Source: DASUPK01 sp963843085
GTDB taxonomy: Bacteria > Actinomycetota > Thermoleophilia > Solirubrobacterales > 70-9
Assembly: GCA_963843085.1 (NCBI GenBank)
Contig: CAWJJG010000011.1
Location: 186,001-250,000, forward strand
DNA length: 64,000 bases
Reading direction: 5' to 3'
The notes beneath the pieces are model-generated. The model did no database searches. It was not told where the DNA came from and worked only from the letters and a program-made list of their open reading frames with translations. This document shows, in pieces, positions 25,906-33,776 of this stretch. Positions within the stretch are counted from its first letter, which is position 1. Each line of letters opens with the position of its first letter. Made by a program: the position numbers and the translations under genes.

Positions 25906-26246
25906 CCGGAGACGAGAGCCCATAACGGGCGACGATGCGGTCGTAGTTCAGGCGCATCAGCTCGATCACGTCGCGAACGTCCTCGTCCGAGTCGATGCGC
26001 CGGGCGGCCATGGCGTCCTTGCCGGGAAAGACCGGGTGGTCGACCACCCGTTCCTGCTCGCGCAGGGCCGCGCCGACCTCCCTGCCGAAGCTGAAATGCG
26101 CGGCGTGATCGCCGTGGAGGTGACCCACCTCGTGCGTCGCTCACCCGGAAGCCCCACTCGCCGCGCCTGCCGTAGCCGGCCTCGACGCCCTGCCAAGAGG
26201 TGACCTCGCCGGTGATCAGCTCGCTCGGTGTTCTCTCGTCGCTCAT
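25895..26246 (-). pseudogene. DUF5519 (luciferase-domain) protein, frameshifted, SoxR-controlled
   Basis: ATG 26246 follows GGAGG and opens MSDERTPSELITGEVTSWQG and GYGRRGEWGFRVSDAR. At about 26130-26140 the frame breaks; one base off, the same protein continues EVGHLHGDHAAHFSFGREVG, then EQERVVDHPVFPGKDAMAAR and VIELMRLNYDRIVARYGL to a stop at 25895. The joined product (about 116 residues) matches the small DUF5519 domain (EIGHLHGD and FRLNYER-like motifs) whose biochemical role is unknown. One extra base explains the break. Its promoter carries a near-perfect SoxR operator, which makes this the likely SoxR target. Confidence 0.65.
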
Positions 26247-26275
26247 CGGGCCTCCAGAGGGTGGGTGTTCCGAGC

Positions 26276-26306
26276 AAGCTACAAGCTCAAGTGAACTTGA
26301 AGTCAA
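26276..26306 (-). promoter_or_regulatory. SoxR-type operator/promoter
   Basis: On the minus strand -35 TTGACT and -10 TAGCTT are separated by 19 bp, the unusually long spacer of MerR-family promoters. The spacer holds the palindrome CTTCAAGTTCACTTGAGC (26285-26302), which matches the E. coli SoxR box CCTCAAGTTAACTTGAGG at most positions. It drives the DUF5519 gene and lies just upstream of soxR. Confidence 0.8.
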
Positions 26307-26331
26307 GCCCGATTCCTGCTTCCCTGGGCGG

Positions 26332-26781
26332 ATCAACGACCTGCTGACGATCAGCGAGGTGGCGAAACGCTCAGGCGTCGCCGCCTCCGCGCTCCGCTTC
26401 TACGAGGACCGGGACCTGATCTCCTCGGAGCGAGCGGGCTCCGGCCACCGCCGCTACCCGCGCTCGGTCCTGCGGCGGATCGCTTTCATCGTCTTCGCCC
26501 AGCGGGTCGGCCTGACCCTGAGCGAGATCGGCGAGGAGCTCGCCAAGCTGCCGCACGATCACGCCCCCAACCGCAGCGACTGGTCGCGCCTCTCGGCCGG
26601 CTGGACCTCCCGGATCGACGATCGAATCGCCGAGCTCGAGCGCCTGCGCGCCGGTCTCACCGAGTGCATCGGCTGCGGCTGCCTCTCGCTGGACCGGTGC
26701 AAGCTCGCGAACCCGGACGACCGGGCGGCAGGCTCGGGGCCCGGCCCGCGGTACTGGGTCGGCGACCCGCGACCGGCCTAG
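26332..26781 (+). CDS. soxR: Redox-sensing transcriptional activator SoxR
   Basis: A MerR-family regulator with a [2Fe-2S] cluster. The helix-turn-helix LLTISEVAKRSGVAASALRF and YEDRDLISSERAGSGHRRYP are followed by a long dimer helix and the cluster motif CIGCGCLSLDRC (CX2CXCX5C), unique to SoxR, then KLANPDD. Oxidation of the cluster by redox-cycling agents switches on the target promoter. The start is odd: homology begins at about 26332, where an ATC is the only plausible codon giving (M)NDLLTISEV. The nearest in-frame ATG (26200) and GTG (26212) would run through the operator and the divergent gene's first codons. The 3' end overlaps the murJ stop by 4 bp. Confidence 0.88.
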   Translation: MNDLLTISEVAKRSGVAASALRFYEDRDLISSERAGSGHRRYPRSVLRRIAFIVFAQRVGLTLSEIGEELAKLPHDHAPNRSDWSRLSAGWTSRIDDRIAELERLRAGLTECIGCGCLSLDRCKLANPDDRAAGSGPGPRYWVGDPRPA

Positions 26782-28658
26782 ATCCGGCGGAGCAGACGGG
26801 TGATCTGGCTCGCCTCCGGGACGCGAAGGGCCAGGACCGCCCCGACATAGACGGCGAACCCGGCCGCCAGGGCAACGCCGAGCGAGATGATCTGCGCGAT
26901 CGTGCCGCGACCGAGCGCCTGATCGAGGCCGTCCCAGACCAGGTAGCTGACCCCGGCAAGGAGCGCCGCGGCGACCAGGACCCGGGCCGCGGTCGCGAAG
27001 AGGCGGGTCAGCTCGAGGCCGACGAGCTGTCGCCGCAGGATCACCACCTCGGCGATCACGCTCGAGACCGTGGCGATCACCGTCGCGGCGACCACGCCGC
27101 CGATGCCGAACGGCGAGTAGAGGGCGAAGGAGAAGATGATGTCGACGACCAGGTTGGATCCGGCCACCGCCGTCGGGATCCACGGCCGTTGCAGGCTGAA
27201 GAAGGTCCGGGTCAGCATCAGGTAGAGGCCGTTGAACGGGAGCGAGAAGGCGAACCAGAAGAGGGCCTGGGCGACGAGATGCGTCTGGTGGGCATCGAAC
27301 TCGCCGCGCTGGTAGACGAGCCGCGTCATCGGCACCGACAGAACCAGGACCGCCGCTGCGGCGGGGATCAGGAGCAGCAGAATCTGCCGCATCCCGTTCG
27401 CCATCGTCCCCCGCAGGTTCGCCCACTCCTGGCGGGCAGCGAAGCGGGCCAGCGTCGGGAACGTCACCGTCGCGACGGCGACCGAGAAGATCCCCTGGGG
27501 CAGCATGTAGATGCGGAACGCCTTGTCGATCGCCGCCGGAGCCTCTGTCGAGACCAGCGTCCCGACGATGCTGTTGAGCAGCAGGTCGAAGTTGATCAGG
27601 CCGAGGCTCAAGGTCACCGGCAGCATCAGCAAGAGGACGCGCTTCACCTCCGGGATGTGCCAGTCGAAGTCCCTGGTCAGCTTGAACGGGGTGTGGCGGA
27701 GATCCCACGCCGGGATCGCGAGCTGGACCACCGTCCCGACGAGCACCCCGATCGCGTAGGCGTAGATCCGGTCGTTGCCGTGGAACAGCGGCTCGAGCAG
27801 GACCAGCACCAGGATGATCACGACGTTCCAGAAGAACGGCGAGATCGCGAAGGCGGCGAACCGGTCGTAGCTGTTCAGGACCCCCACCACCATCCCGGTC
27901 GCGCCGAGCAGGATCAGGATCGGGAAGAGGACCTGCGAGAGCGTGACCGTCAGGTCGAGGATCTCGCCGCTGAAGCCGGGCGCGAAGATCGGCGTGATGA
28001 CCGGCGCGAGCAGGATGAAGAACGCCGTGATGGCGCCGAGCACCAGGGTGACCATGTAGATCAGCGTCGAGGCGAGCCGGAAGGCCTCCCGCTTGTTCCC
28101 CTTCTCGAGCTCCTCGGTGAAGACCGGGACGAAGGCGGCCTGGATCGCGGCGTCCGCGAACAGCGAGCGGACCAGGTTGGGCACCTGGAAGGCGATCGTG
28201 AAGGCCGACATGGGCCCCGTGATCCCGAAGTAGCTGGCCGCGACGATCTCCCGGACCAGGCCGGCGACGCGCGAGAAGGCCGTCGCGATCGAGAAGAACG
28301 CCGTCGAGCGGCCGAGCCGCCCCTCCTTCTCGTCGAACTCCGGCGGGATGAAGGGTGTGGACGGCGTCGGAGCCGGGATTGCCATGAACGTCGAGGTGTC
28401 CATGGAGACCGCCTCGTGGCGGCGCTCCATCCGCTCGGACTCCAGCTCGCGCGCTTCCTCCAGGTCCGCGTCGAGATTCAGGGTGCCGCCCATCTCCTCC
28501 TCGAGATCGGGCGGCAAGAACGGGCGTCCCGGATCGGGTGGCCGTTCCCCGGTCGCGTCCTCCTCCGGTGGGGGAACCGCCGGAAACTCCCGCGTGGAGG
28601 GGTCGAACGGCTCCGGCGGGGACGGTGCGTCCCCGAGGTCGTCCTCGTGCTCGGTCAT
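26778..28658 (-). CDS. murJ: Lipid II flippase MurJ (MviN), with long N-terminal extension
   Basis: A 626-residue polytopic protein of the MOP superfamily that moves lipid II across the membrane for peptidoglycan synthesis. The core begins at about residue 112 (GRLGRSTAFFSIATAFSRVA, GLVREIVAASYFG) and includes VPVFTEELEKG and about 14 hydrophobic segments. Ahead of it are roughly 110 acidic, proline-rich residues (PPEPFDPSTREFPAVPPPEE) with no membrane segment, probably disordered and cytoplasmic. It is divergent from rpsT. The extension may be a binding platform; that is inference. Confidence 0.94.
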   Translation of the reverse strand: MTEHEDDLGDAPSPPEPFDPSTREFPAVPPPEEDATGERPPDPGRPFLPPDLEEEMGGTLNLDADLEEARELESERMERRHEAVSMDTSTFMAIPAPTPSTPFIPPEFDEKEGRLGRSTAFFSIATAFSRVAGLVREIVAASYFGITGPMSAFTIAFQVPNLVRSLFADAAIQAAFVPVFTEELEKGNKREAFRLASTLIYMVTLVLGAITAFFILLAPVITPIFAPGFSGEILDLTVTLSQVLFPILILLGATGMVVGVLNSYDRFAAFAISPFFWNVVIILVLVLLEPLFHGNDRIYAYAIGVLVGTVVQLAIPAWDLRHTPFKLTRDFDWHIPEVKRVLLLMLPVTLSLGLINFDLLLNSIVGTLVSTEAPAAIDKAFRIYMLPQGIFSVAVATVTFPTLARFAARQEWANLRGTMANGMRQILLLLIPAAAAVLVLSVPMTRLVYQRGEFDAHQTHLVAQALFWFAFSLPFNGLYLMLTRTFFSLQRPWIPTAVAGSNLVVDIIFSFALYSPFGIGGVVAATVIATVSSVIAEVVILRRQLVGLELTRLFATAARVLVAAALLAGVSYLVWDGLDQALGRGTIAQIISLGVALAAGFAVYVGAVLALRVPEASQITRLLRRI

Positions 28659-28697
28659 TGCTCTATTCTCTTCGCCGCCCGCCTCGCGGGTCTTTTC

Positions 28698-28964
28698 ATG
28701 GCCAACATCGCCTCACAGAAGAAGCGGAATGCCCGCACCGAGCGTGAGCGGGTCGAGAACCTGCGCTTTCGGAGCTCGGTGAAGACTCATTTCAAGCGGC
28801 TCGAAGCGGCCGTGCAGTCGGGCAACGCCGAGACGATCGCCTCGGAGCACAAGACGCTGATCTCGCAGATTGACAAGGCGGTCCAGAAGGGCGCGCTGCA
28901 CCGGAATACCGGCGCCCGCAAGAAGTCTCGTGCCGCGAGCATCGCCGCCGCGACCAACGCCTAA
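28698..28964 (+). CDS. rpsT: 30S ribosomal protein S20
   Basis: An 88-residue basic, helical protein that binds 16S rRNA early in assembly. The start MANIASQKKRNARTERERVE, the middle VKTHFKRLEAAV and the C-terminal GALHRNTGARKKSRA are diagnostic. A divergent promoter region separates it from murJ; TATTCT at 28665-28670 could be its -10, giving a leader of about 20-30 nt. Immediately after the stop lies a REP-like repeat at the convergent junction with holA. Confidence 0.97.
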   Translation: MANIASQKKRNARTERERVENLRFRSSVKTHFKRLEAAVQSGNAETIASEHKTLISQIDKAVQKGALHRNTGARKKSRAASIAAATNA

Positions 28965-29003
28965 CGGGTGTCTCCTCGGCTTCGCCTGCGGGGACCCCTC
29001 GCA
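28963..29003 (-). repeat. REP-like repeat B, copy 2 (rpsT/holA convergent junction)
   Basis: 41 bp nearly identical to 15249-15289, with core CGCAGGCGAAGCCGAGGAG and a GGGG/CCCC inverted repeat. Here it is intergenic, directly behind holA, and may act as a two-way terminator. Confidence 0.7.
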
Positions 29004-29009
29004 TAACCC

Positions 29010-30026
29010 TCATCCGAGAGCCCAGGAGAGCGGCTCGGTGTCGTCGGGCACCAGGCCGATCGCTCGCCGCAGAGACAGGGTGAACGCGACCTCCTCCGCG
29101 TAGTCGGATCCCCCGCGCGACCAGAGCTCGAGATCGGCGAGCGCGCGGATCGAGGCGTCCAGGTCCTCCGGTGTGCGCCCCTTGACCTTCGAGACGAGCA
29201 TCTTCGCGGCGTAGGGGTGCATCGACAGGCCCTTGGCCACATCGCCCGCCGGCCTGCCCGCCTCCAATTCCGTCGCGGCGCGGAGCGCCTGCCGCAGTCG
29301 CGGCGCAAGTGAGTAGATGATCCGCGGCAGCGCCTCGCCCTGTGCGACGAGCACCTCGGCCACCCGCATGGTCTCTGCGTGGTCGCCGGCCACCACGGCG
29401 TCGGCGAGGGTCCAGATCGCCTCCTCCGAGGTGTCGGCGACCATGGCCTCGAGATCCTCCACCCCGACCTGACCGCCGTCACCGGCCCACAGCGCCAGCC
29501 GCTCGAGCTCGGTGCGAAGGCGTATCGGCCGCGGGCCGAGGCGCTCGACCAGCAACCGCGCTGCCGCCGGCTCGAGGTCGTAGCCGAGCTGCCGCGCGTC
29601 GGATACCAGCTGCTTGGGCAGCTCGCGCTCCCTGGGAACGTCGAAGGCCAGCACCTCGCCGCCCGCCTTCTCCACCGCCTTCGCCAACCCGGCCGGCGTC
29701 TTGCCGTGGGCGACCAGCGCGAGCGTGGTCTCCGGCGGGATCCGGGCGATCGCGGCGGCGGCCCGTTCCGCGTCCGCCTTGCCCCAGCCGTCCACGCCGT
29801 CGACGAGCAGATAGCGCCGGGACGCGATCAGCGAGATCGCCGCGAGCGAATTGATGAGCCCATCCAGGTCCGGCGCGCGCCGACCCTCCCCGGCTTCGAA
29901 CAGCTCGAGCGCGCCGGGTCCCCCCTCCCGCTCGGCGCGCTCGCGCAGCCGGCTGCGGGTCCGCGCGATCTTCGCCTCGTCGGTCCCGGCGATCAGGTAC
30001 GCCGGCTTCATCTCCGGATCGGCCAT
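29010..30026 (-). CDS. holA: DNA polymerase III delta subunit
   Basis: A 338-residue clamp-loader subunit that opens the sliding clamp. Though divergent at sequence level, the family pattern is there: N-terminal KPAYLIAGTDEAKIARTRSR, SRRYLLVDGVDGWGKADAE, LALVAHGKTPAGLAKAVEKA, GEVLAFDVPRERELPKQLV, then helical domains with RLGPRPIRLRTELERLALWA and WTLADAVVAGDHAETMRVAE and LPRIIYSLAPRLRQAL. The ATG lies 6 nt after TAGACT. It follows the comEA-comEC competence genes in the same direction, a common order in bacteria. Confidence 0.93.
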   Translation of the reverse strand: MADPEMKPAYLIAGTDEAKIARTRSRLRERAEREGGPGALELFEAGEGRRAPDLDGLINSLAAISLIASRRYLLVDGVDGWGKADAERAAAAIARIPPETTLALVAHGKTPAGLAKAVEKAGGEVLAFDVPRERELPKQLVSDARQLGYDLEPAAARLLVERLGPRPIRLRTELERLALWAGDGGQVGVEDLEAMVADTSEEAIWTLADAVVAGDHAETMRVAEVLVAQGEALPRIIYSLAPRLRQALRAATELEAGRPAGDVAKGLSMHPYAAKMLVSKVKGRTPEDLDASIRALADLELWSRGGSDYAEEVAFTLSLRRAIGLVPDDTEPLSWALG

Positions 30027-30032
30027 CGGCTG

Positions 30033-30038
30033 AGTCTA
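30033..30038 (-). promoter_or_regulatory. Leaderless -10 box of holA (TAGACT)
   Basis: TAGACT ends 6 nt before the holA ATG. Confidence 0.45.
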
Positions 30039-30066
30039 GGCCCGGCTCGGGATGCCGGGCCCGGAG

Positions 30067-30495
30067 TCATCCCGGGGCGAGCGGCGCCCCCTGCACGGCG
30101 AGAGCGTGACTCTGTGCCGCCTTGCAGGTCTGCTTGGCGCCCTGCGCGCGCACCTTGCGCTTGTCCACGGCCACGTAGTAGCTGCCCGTGAAGGCCGGCT
30201 TGGCCAGGTCGATCTGGAACTTGCCCTTCCCCCCGGTCCGCTGCACGGAGAGCGGCTGAGTCTGGAGCGTGTCGGGGTCGGTGTAGTACAGGGTGACGAC
30301 GCGCTTGGCGATGCAGGCCTTGAGCTTCGAGCCCACCTTTCCCGCGAACTGCGTGCTGGAGGTCTCGGTGAGCGTGGCGGTCGTGCGCCGGCCGCGCTTC
30401 CGGTGGTGCTTCTTCTTGGCATCCGCTCCACCGGCGACGGCCAGCGCGATCACGAGCACGAGTGCAAGCGCCGCCGCCCGTCCTGGTCCCGCCAT
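30067..30495 (-). CDS. Secreted basic protein, unknown
   Basis: A 142-residue protein with an obvious signal peptide (MAGPGRAAALALVLVIALAV, cleavage near GGADA) and then a very basic stretch KKKHHRKRGRRTTATLT. The mature part is rich in beta-prone residues and has three Cys residues (KACIAKRVV, KQTCKAAQ) that could form a disulfide outside the cell. No family recognised. I chose ATG 30495 for its signal peptide and because TAGCCT ends 7 nt upstream; a longer frame would overlap comEC. It lies between comEC and holA. Confidence 0.72.
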   Translation of the reverse strand: MAGPGRAAALALVLVIALAVAGGADAKKKHHRKRGRRTTATLTETSSTQFAGKVGSKLKACIAKRVVTLYYTDPDTLQTQPLSVQRTGGKGKFQIDLAKPAFTGSYYVAVDKRKVRAQGAKQTCKAAQSHALAVQGAPLAPG

Positions 30496-30502
30496 GAACC
30501 GA

Positions 30503-30508
30503 AGGCTA
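30503..30508 (-). promoter_or_regulatory. Leaderless -10 box of the secreted-protein gene (TAGCCT)
   Basis: TAGCCT ends 7 nt before ATG 30495 and overlaps the last codon and stop of comEC. Confidence 0.4.
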
Positions 30509-32842
30509 TCCCCGACCGGTGCTCGCCGTCCACCGGGAACCGTTCCCGTCGATGTCGATCTCGCCGTCCGCGTCCGTCCGCATGGTCGGTACGCCGTGGT
30601 CGCGCAGCTCTGACAGCGTGGCCTGGGTCGGATGGCCATAGGGGTTCCCGGCTCCTACCGAGATCACCGCCAGCTTCGGCACCGATCGCTCGAGCAGCGG
30701 TCCCAACCCGTCGTCCGCGGAGCCGTGGTGGGCGACCTTGAGGACGTCGATCGGACCGGGGTCCATCGGAACCGCCTCGGCCTCCGCGTCCCCCGTGAGG
30801 AGCATCGAGAAGTGCCGCCACTGCGCCACCAGCACCAGGCAGAGGAGGTTGGGATCCTCCCCGGTCTCGCCGAGCAGCTCCCGCGGCGGCCAGAGCGCGG
30901 TGATGTGGAGGGGCCCCGAGTCGATCTCGCCTCCCTCCGCCAGGCGGTAGGGCTCCGCGCCCGCCCCGAGCGCAGCGGCTCGCAGGCGCAGGTCTTCGCG
31001 CCCGTAGACGAGCCGCTTGACCCGGACCGACCCGAGCAGCTCCCGGAGATCCCCGGAGTGGTCCGACTGATCGTGGCTGATCACGATCGCCGCGAGGGAG
31101 GAGATCCCGAGCTCATGCAGGCGGTCCTCAACCCCGTCGCCCGGCGGGCCGGTGTCCACCAGCACCGGATCCCCGTCGGGAGGATCCAGCAGGATCGAGT
31201 CCCCCTGGCCCACATCGAGAACGCGCACCACGAGGTCGGCGGCCGGCGGCGCCGGAGCGACCGACGACCCGAAGGGCTGCCAGACGAGCAGGCCCAGCAC
31301 GGCCGCCCCCACGCCGGCCGGCACCAGAAGCCTTCGGATCACGAGGCTGCCGCGCCCGGAGAGCCTGCGCAGCAGCAGCTCCATCCCCGCGATCAGGACG
31401 GCGTACGCGGCGATTACCGCCCAGACGGAGCGCAGGTGCACGCTGAGCAGGGCCCAGTCCGGCTCCGCGAGCCAGTGGGCGATCTGGCCGACGTAGGCGA
31501 GACAGAGCGAGTCGACCCAGTTGAGGGGCTCCACTGGGAACAGCGGCAGCTGGCCCGCGATCCCGGAGAGCATTCCGAGCCACATCGCCGGTGCGACGGC
31601 CGGCGCGGCGAGGACGTTGGCGGGCAGCGCAGCCGGCGAGAACTGGTCGAACGCCTCGGCCATCAGGGGCGCGGTGGCGACGGTTGCGGCCGCCGTTACC
31701 GCAACGGCCTCCGCCAGCGCCACGCGAGCCGACCCTCCCTGCGCCCCACCGGAGATCAACACGGCGAGACGCTTGGCCCAGAGCATGATCCCGATCACCG
31801 CAGCGAAGCTGAGCTGCCAGCCGACGTCGCCGTCCGCCCGCGGGTTGATCGCGAGCGTCACCGCCACCGCGAGGAGGACCGCGTACCAGCGGGAGCGAGG
31901 CCGGTCGGCCAGCGCAGCGATCAGGCCCGCGGCGCCCATCACCCCGGCTCGCTGGATCGAGGGCCCAGCTCCCGTGACGGGGACGTAGATGGCGATCAGG
32001 CAAAGCGCGCCGATCAGCCGGGAGCGCAGCGGGAGGCCGAGCAGCGCCAACAGCGGCCACGCGAGGACGCACAGCAGGATCACGTTCTCGCCGCTCACCG
32101 CGAGCAGGTGCGTCAGGTTCGAACGCTGGAAGTCCGCGCGCACCTGATGATCGATTCGGTCGTCCTCGCCCAGGACGAAGCCGCGCGCGAGAGCCGCCTC
32201 ACGGTCCGGCATCCCGCGCCCGAGCGCCGCCTCCGCACGCTCGCGGATCCCATCCACCCAACCCTCGAACCCGCCGCGCCGCCCTGGCCGCTCGTCGATC
32301 CGGTCGGTTAGCAGGAGCATCGCGACTCCCTGGCGACGCAGATAGGCCGCGCGCCATGGCTCCGGCGCCTGGAGCACTCCGTCGGCGCGAATCTCGCCGC
32401 CGACCGTGAGATCACCGACCGGCTCGGGCGCTACGACGAGCACCGGCCCACGCGGCGAGTCGACGCGCACGTCGACCTCGCCATCGTTCCGCCGCGGGAC
32501 ACCGGCGACGAAGCCGTCCAGCGTGACGTGCTCTCCCGGGCGGCCGCGCAAGGCACCTCTGTCGATCGCATGCAGCCGGGCGCCCCCGGCCAGCAGGCCG
32601 CCGAGCGCGGCGGCCAAGGCCACGATCGCGAGCCAGGACGGGCCGGCGATCCCCGCGCGCCCGGGACGCGCGGCCGCCAGGCCGATCACCGCGATCGGCA
32701 CCACCCCGAGCACGCCGGGCGAAGGGTCCGCGCCGGCGATTGGCGCCAGCGCCAGTCCTATCGAGGCGCCCGCCAGGATCGCAAAACGCCATTCGCCCAC
32801 CCAATGACGGCCGACTGCGAATACGCCCGGCGCCGGTTTCAC
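30506..32842 (-). CDS. comEC: ComEC/Rec2 DNA-uptake channel
   Basis: A 778-residue membrane protein that passes single-stranded DNA into the cell during transformation. After two N-terminal membrane helices comes a soluble OB-like segment (about 100-200), then the competence core LTHLLAVSGENVILLCVLAW with about ten helices. The C-terminal third is a metallo-beta-lactamase-like domain (LVVRVLDVGQGDSILLDPPD, VISHDQSDHSGDL, VLKVAHHGSADDG), proposed to degrade the non-transported strand. Its HXHXDH motif reads HDQSDH, so the second His is Gln. The start GTG 32842 lies within an inverted repeat. comEA is nearby in the same direction. Confidence 0.95.
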   Translation of the reverse strand: MKPAPGVFAVGRHWVGEWRFAILAGASIGLALAPIAGADPSPGVLGVVPIAVIGLAAARPGRAGIAGPSWLAIVALAAALGGLLAGGARLHAIDRGALRGRPGEHVTLDGFVAGVPRRNDGEVDVRVDSPRGPVLVVAPEPVGDLTVGGEIRADGVLQAPEPWRAAYLRRQGVAMLLLTDRIDERPGRRGGFEGWVDGIRERAEAALGRGMPDREAALARGFVLGEDDRIDHQVRADFQRSNLTHLLAVSGENVILLCVLAWPLLALLGLPLRSRLIGALCLIAIYVPVTGAGPSIQRAGVMGAAGLIAALADRPRSRWYAVLLAVAVTLAINPRADGDVGWQLSFAAVIGIMLWAKRLAVLISGGAQGGSARVALAEAVAVTAAATVATAPLMAEAFDQFSPAALPANVLAAPAVAPAMWLGMLSGIAGQLPLFPVEPLNWVDSLCLAYVGQIAHWLAEPDWALLSVHLRSVWAVIAAYAVLIAGMELLLRRLSGRGSLVIRRLLVPAGVGAAVLGLLVWQPFGSSVAPAPPAADLVVRVLDVGQGDSILLDPPDGDPVLVDTGPPGDGVEDRLHELGISSLAAIVISHDQSDHSGDLRELLGSVRVKRLVYGREDLRLRAAALGAGAEPYRLAEGGEIDSGPLHITALWPPRELLGETGEDPNLLCLVLVAQWRHFSMLLTGDAEAEAVPMDPGPIDVLKVAHHGSADDGLGPLLERSVPKLAVISVGAGNPYGHPTQATLSELRDHGVPTMRTDADGEIDIDGNGSRWTASTGRG

Positions 32843-32872
32843 TCAGTGGTCACGTGGTACGCGTGAGTGAAC
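32836..32872. promoter_or_regulatory. Inverted repeat between comEC and a divergent small gene
   Basis: GTTTCACTCA (32836-32845) and TGAGTGAAC (32864-32872) form a near-perfect inverted repeat around a GC-rich centre with CACGTG. It covers the comEC start codon, so a protein bound there would block comEC. Confidence 0.4.
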
Positions 32873-32898
32873 CCCAGCTTCGACCCCTTGGAGGAGCA

Positions 32899-33099
32899 AT
32901 GACGACGAACCGCGAACAACGACGCGGGGCACGGCAGCGCGCCCCGGCAGGACCAGAGCAGGCTCAGCTCGAGCAGCGGCGGGCCGACATGCACGCCGCC
33001 GAAGGCCACGCGGGAAGCGTCCCGCGCGGCAATGCGCAGCCGGAGAGGGAGATCATGGGCTCGCACCGCATCGCCTGGGACCGCCTGCTCGGGCACTGA
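32899..33099 (+). CDS. Small hydrophilic protein inside the competence locus, unknown
   Basis: A 66-residue frame starts at ATG 32899 with a strong Shine-Dalgarno sequence (GGAGGAG, 4-5 nt upstream). The product is rich in Arg, Gln, Glu and Ala (MTTNREQRRGARQRAPAG, then QAQLEQRRADMHAAEGHAG) and ends EREIMGSHRIAWDRLLGH. No signal peptide, membrane segment or known domain is visible; the middle could be helical. It is transcribed against comEA and away from comEC, so it interrupts the competence genes. The ribosome site makes it a credible gene. Confidence 0.55.
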   Translation: MTTNREQRRGARQRAPAGPEQAQLEQRRADMHAAEGHAGSVPRGNAQPEREIMGSHRIAWDRLLGH

Positions 33100-33129
33100 G
33101 CCGGAAGACGTGAGAAGCATCCTGGGCGC

Positions 33130-33702
33130 TCAGGGCTGCAACGCGGCCCTGAGCGTCTGCATGGTCGAGGGGCCGATGTCGGAGACCTCGTCCAGCTGAT
33201 CGATGGACGAGAGCCCGCCGTGCTGGTCGCGGTACTCGACGATCTTCTGAGCCGTGACCGGGCCGATGCCCTCGATCCCGTCGAGCTGCTCGACCGTCGC
33301 GCTGCCGAGGCTGATCGGGCCGCTCTGCGCGCCCGGCGCCGAGCTCGCCGCGACCGCCCCCGGGCCGGGAACAACGACCTGCTGGCCGTCGCTCAGCCGT
33401 GCCGCGAGGTTGATCGCGTCGCGGTTCGCGCCCGGTGCGAAGCCGCCTGCGCGCCTGACGGCGTCCGTCACCCTCGAACCGGCCGGCAGCCGGTAGACGC
33501 CCGCGCGACGGACGTCGCCGGCCACATGGACCACCACGTCCTGCGTGCCCGGGCCTTGGTGGGATGAGCCCGCGGCGAAGCTGACCCCGGCGCCCGCCGC
33601 AGAGGTGTCACCCGCCGAGCGGATCCAGCGAGCTCCGACGAGCAGCACGGCGACGGCGATCGCCCCGTAGAGCAGCAATTGCGAGCGGGTGAACTCCGGC
33701 AC
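33130..33702 (-). CDS. comEA: Competence protein ComEA (SLBB and helix-hairpin-helix)
   Basis: A 190-residue membrane-anchored DNA receptor. One N-terminal membrane segment (LLLYGAIAVAVLLVGARWI) is followed by an SLBB domain (VVVHVAGDVRRAGVYRLPAG, AGGFAPGANRDAINLAA) and a C-terminal pair of helix-hairpin-helix motifs (LDGIEGIGPVTAQKIVEYRD, LDEVSDIGPSTMQTLRAALQ) that bind double-stranded DNA. It passes DNA to ComEC, encoded downstream. CAGGTT lies 6 nt before the GTG start, a variant of the leaderless box. The type IV pilus genes are not in the window. Confidence 0.95.
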   Translation of the reverse strand: MPEFTRSQLLLYGAIAVAVLLVGARWIRSAGDTSAAGAGVSFAAGSSHQGPGTQDVVVHVAGDVRRAGVYRLPAGSRVTDAVRRAGGFAPGANRDAINLAARLSDGQQVVVPGPGAVAASSAPGAQSGPISLGSATVEQLDGIEGIGPVTAQKIVEYRDQHGGLSSIDQLDEVSDIGPSTMQTLRAALQP

Positions 33703-33776
33703 GGGCGCAACCTGCCATCACGGTTGGCGCGAGACAGCCCACCTTCGTCTCGGATCGGTGACGGCTTGGCCGCCGC

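Noticed and set aside
26664..28964. A 766-codon open frame on the plus strand opposite murJ
   Set aside because: It is antisense to murJ with Asp/Arg-rich low-complexity content and ends by running into rpsT in frame. High GC makes such shadows common.
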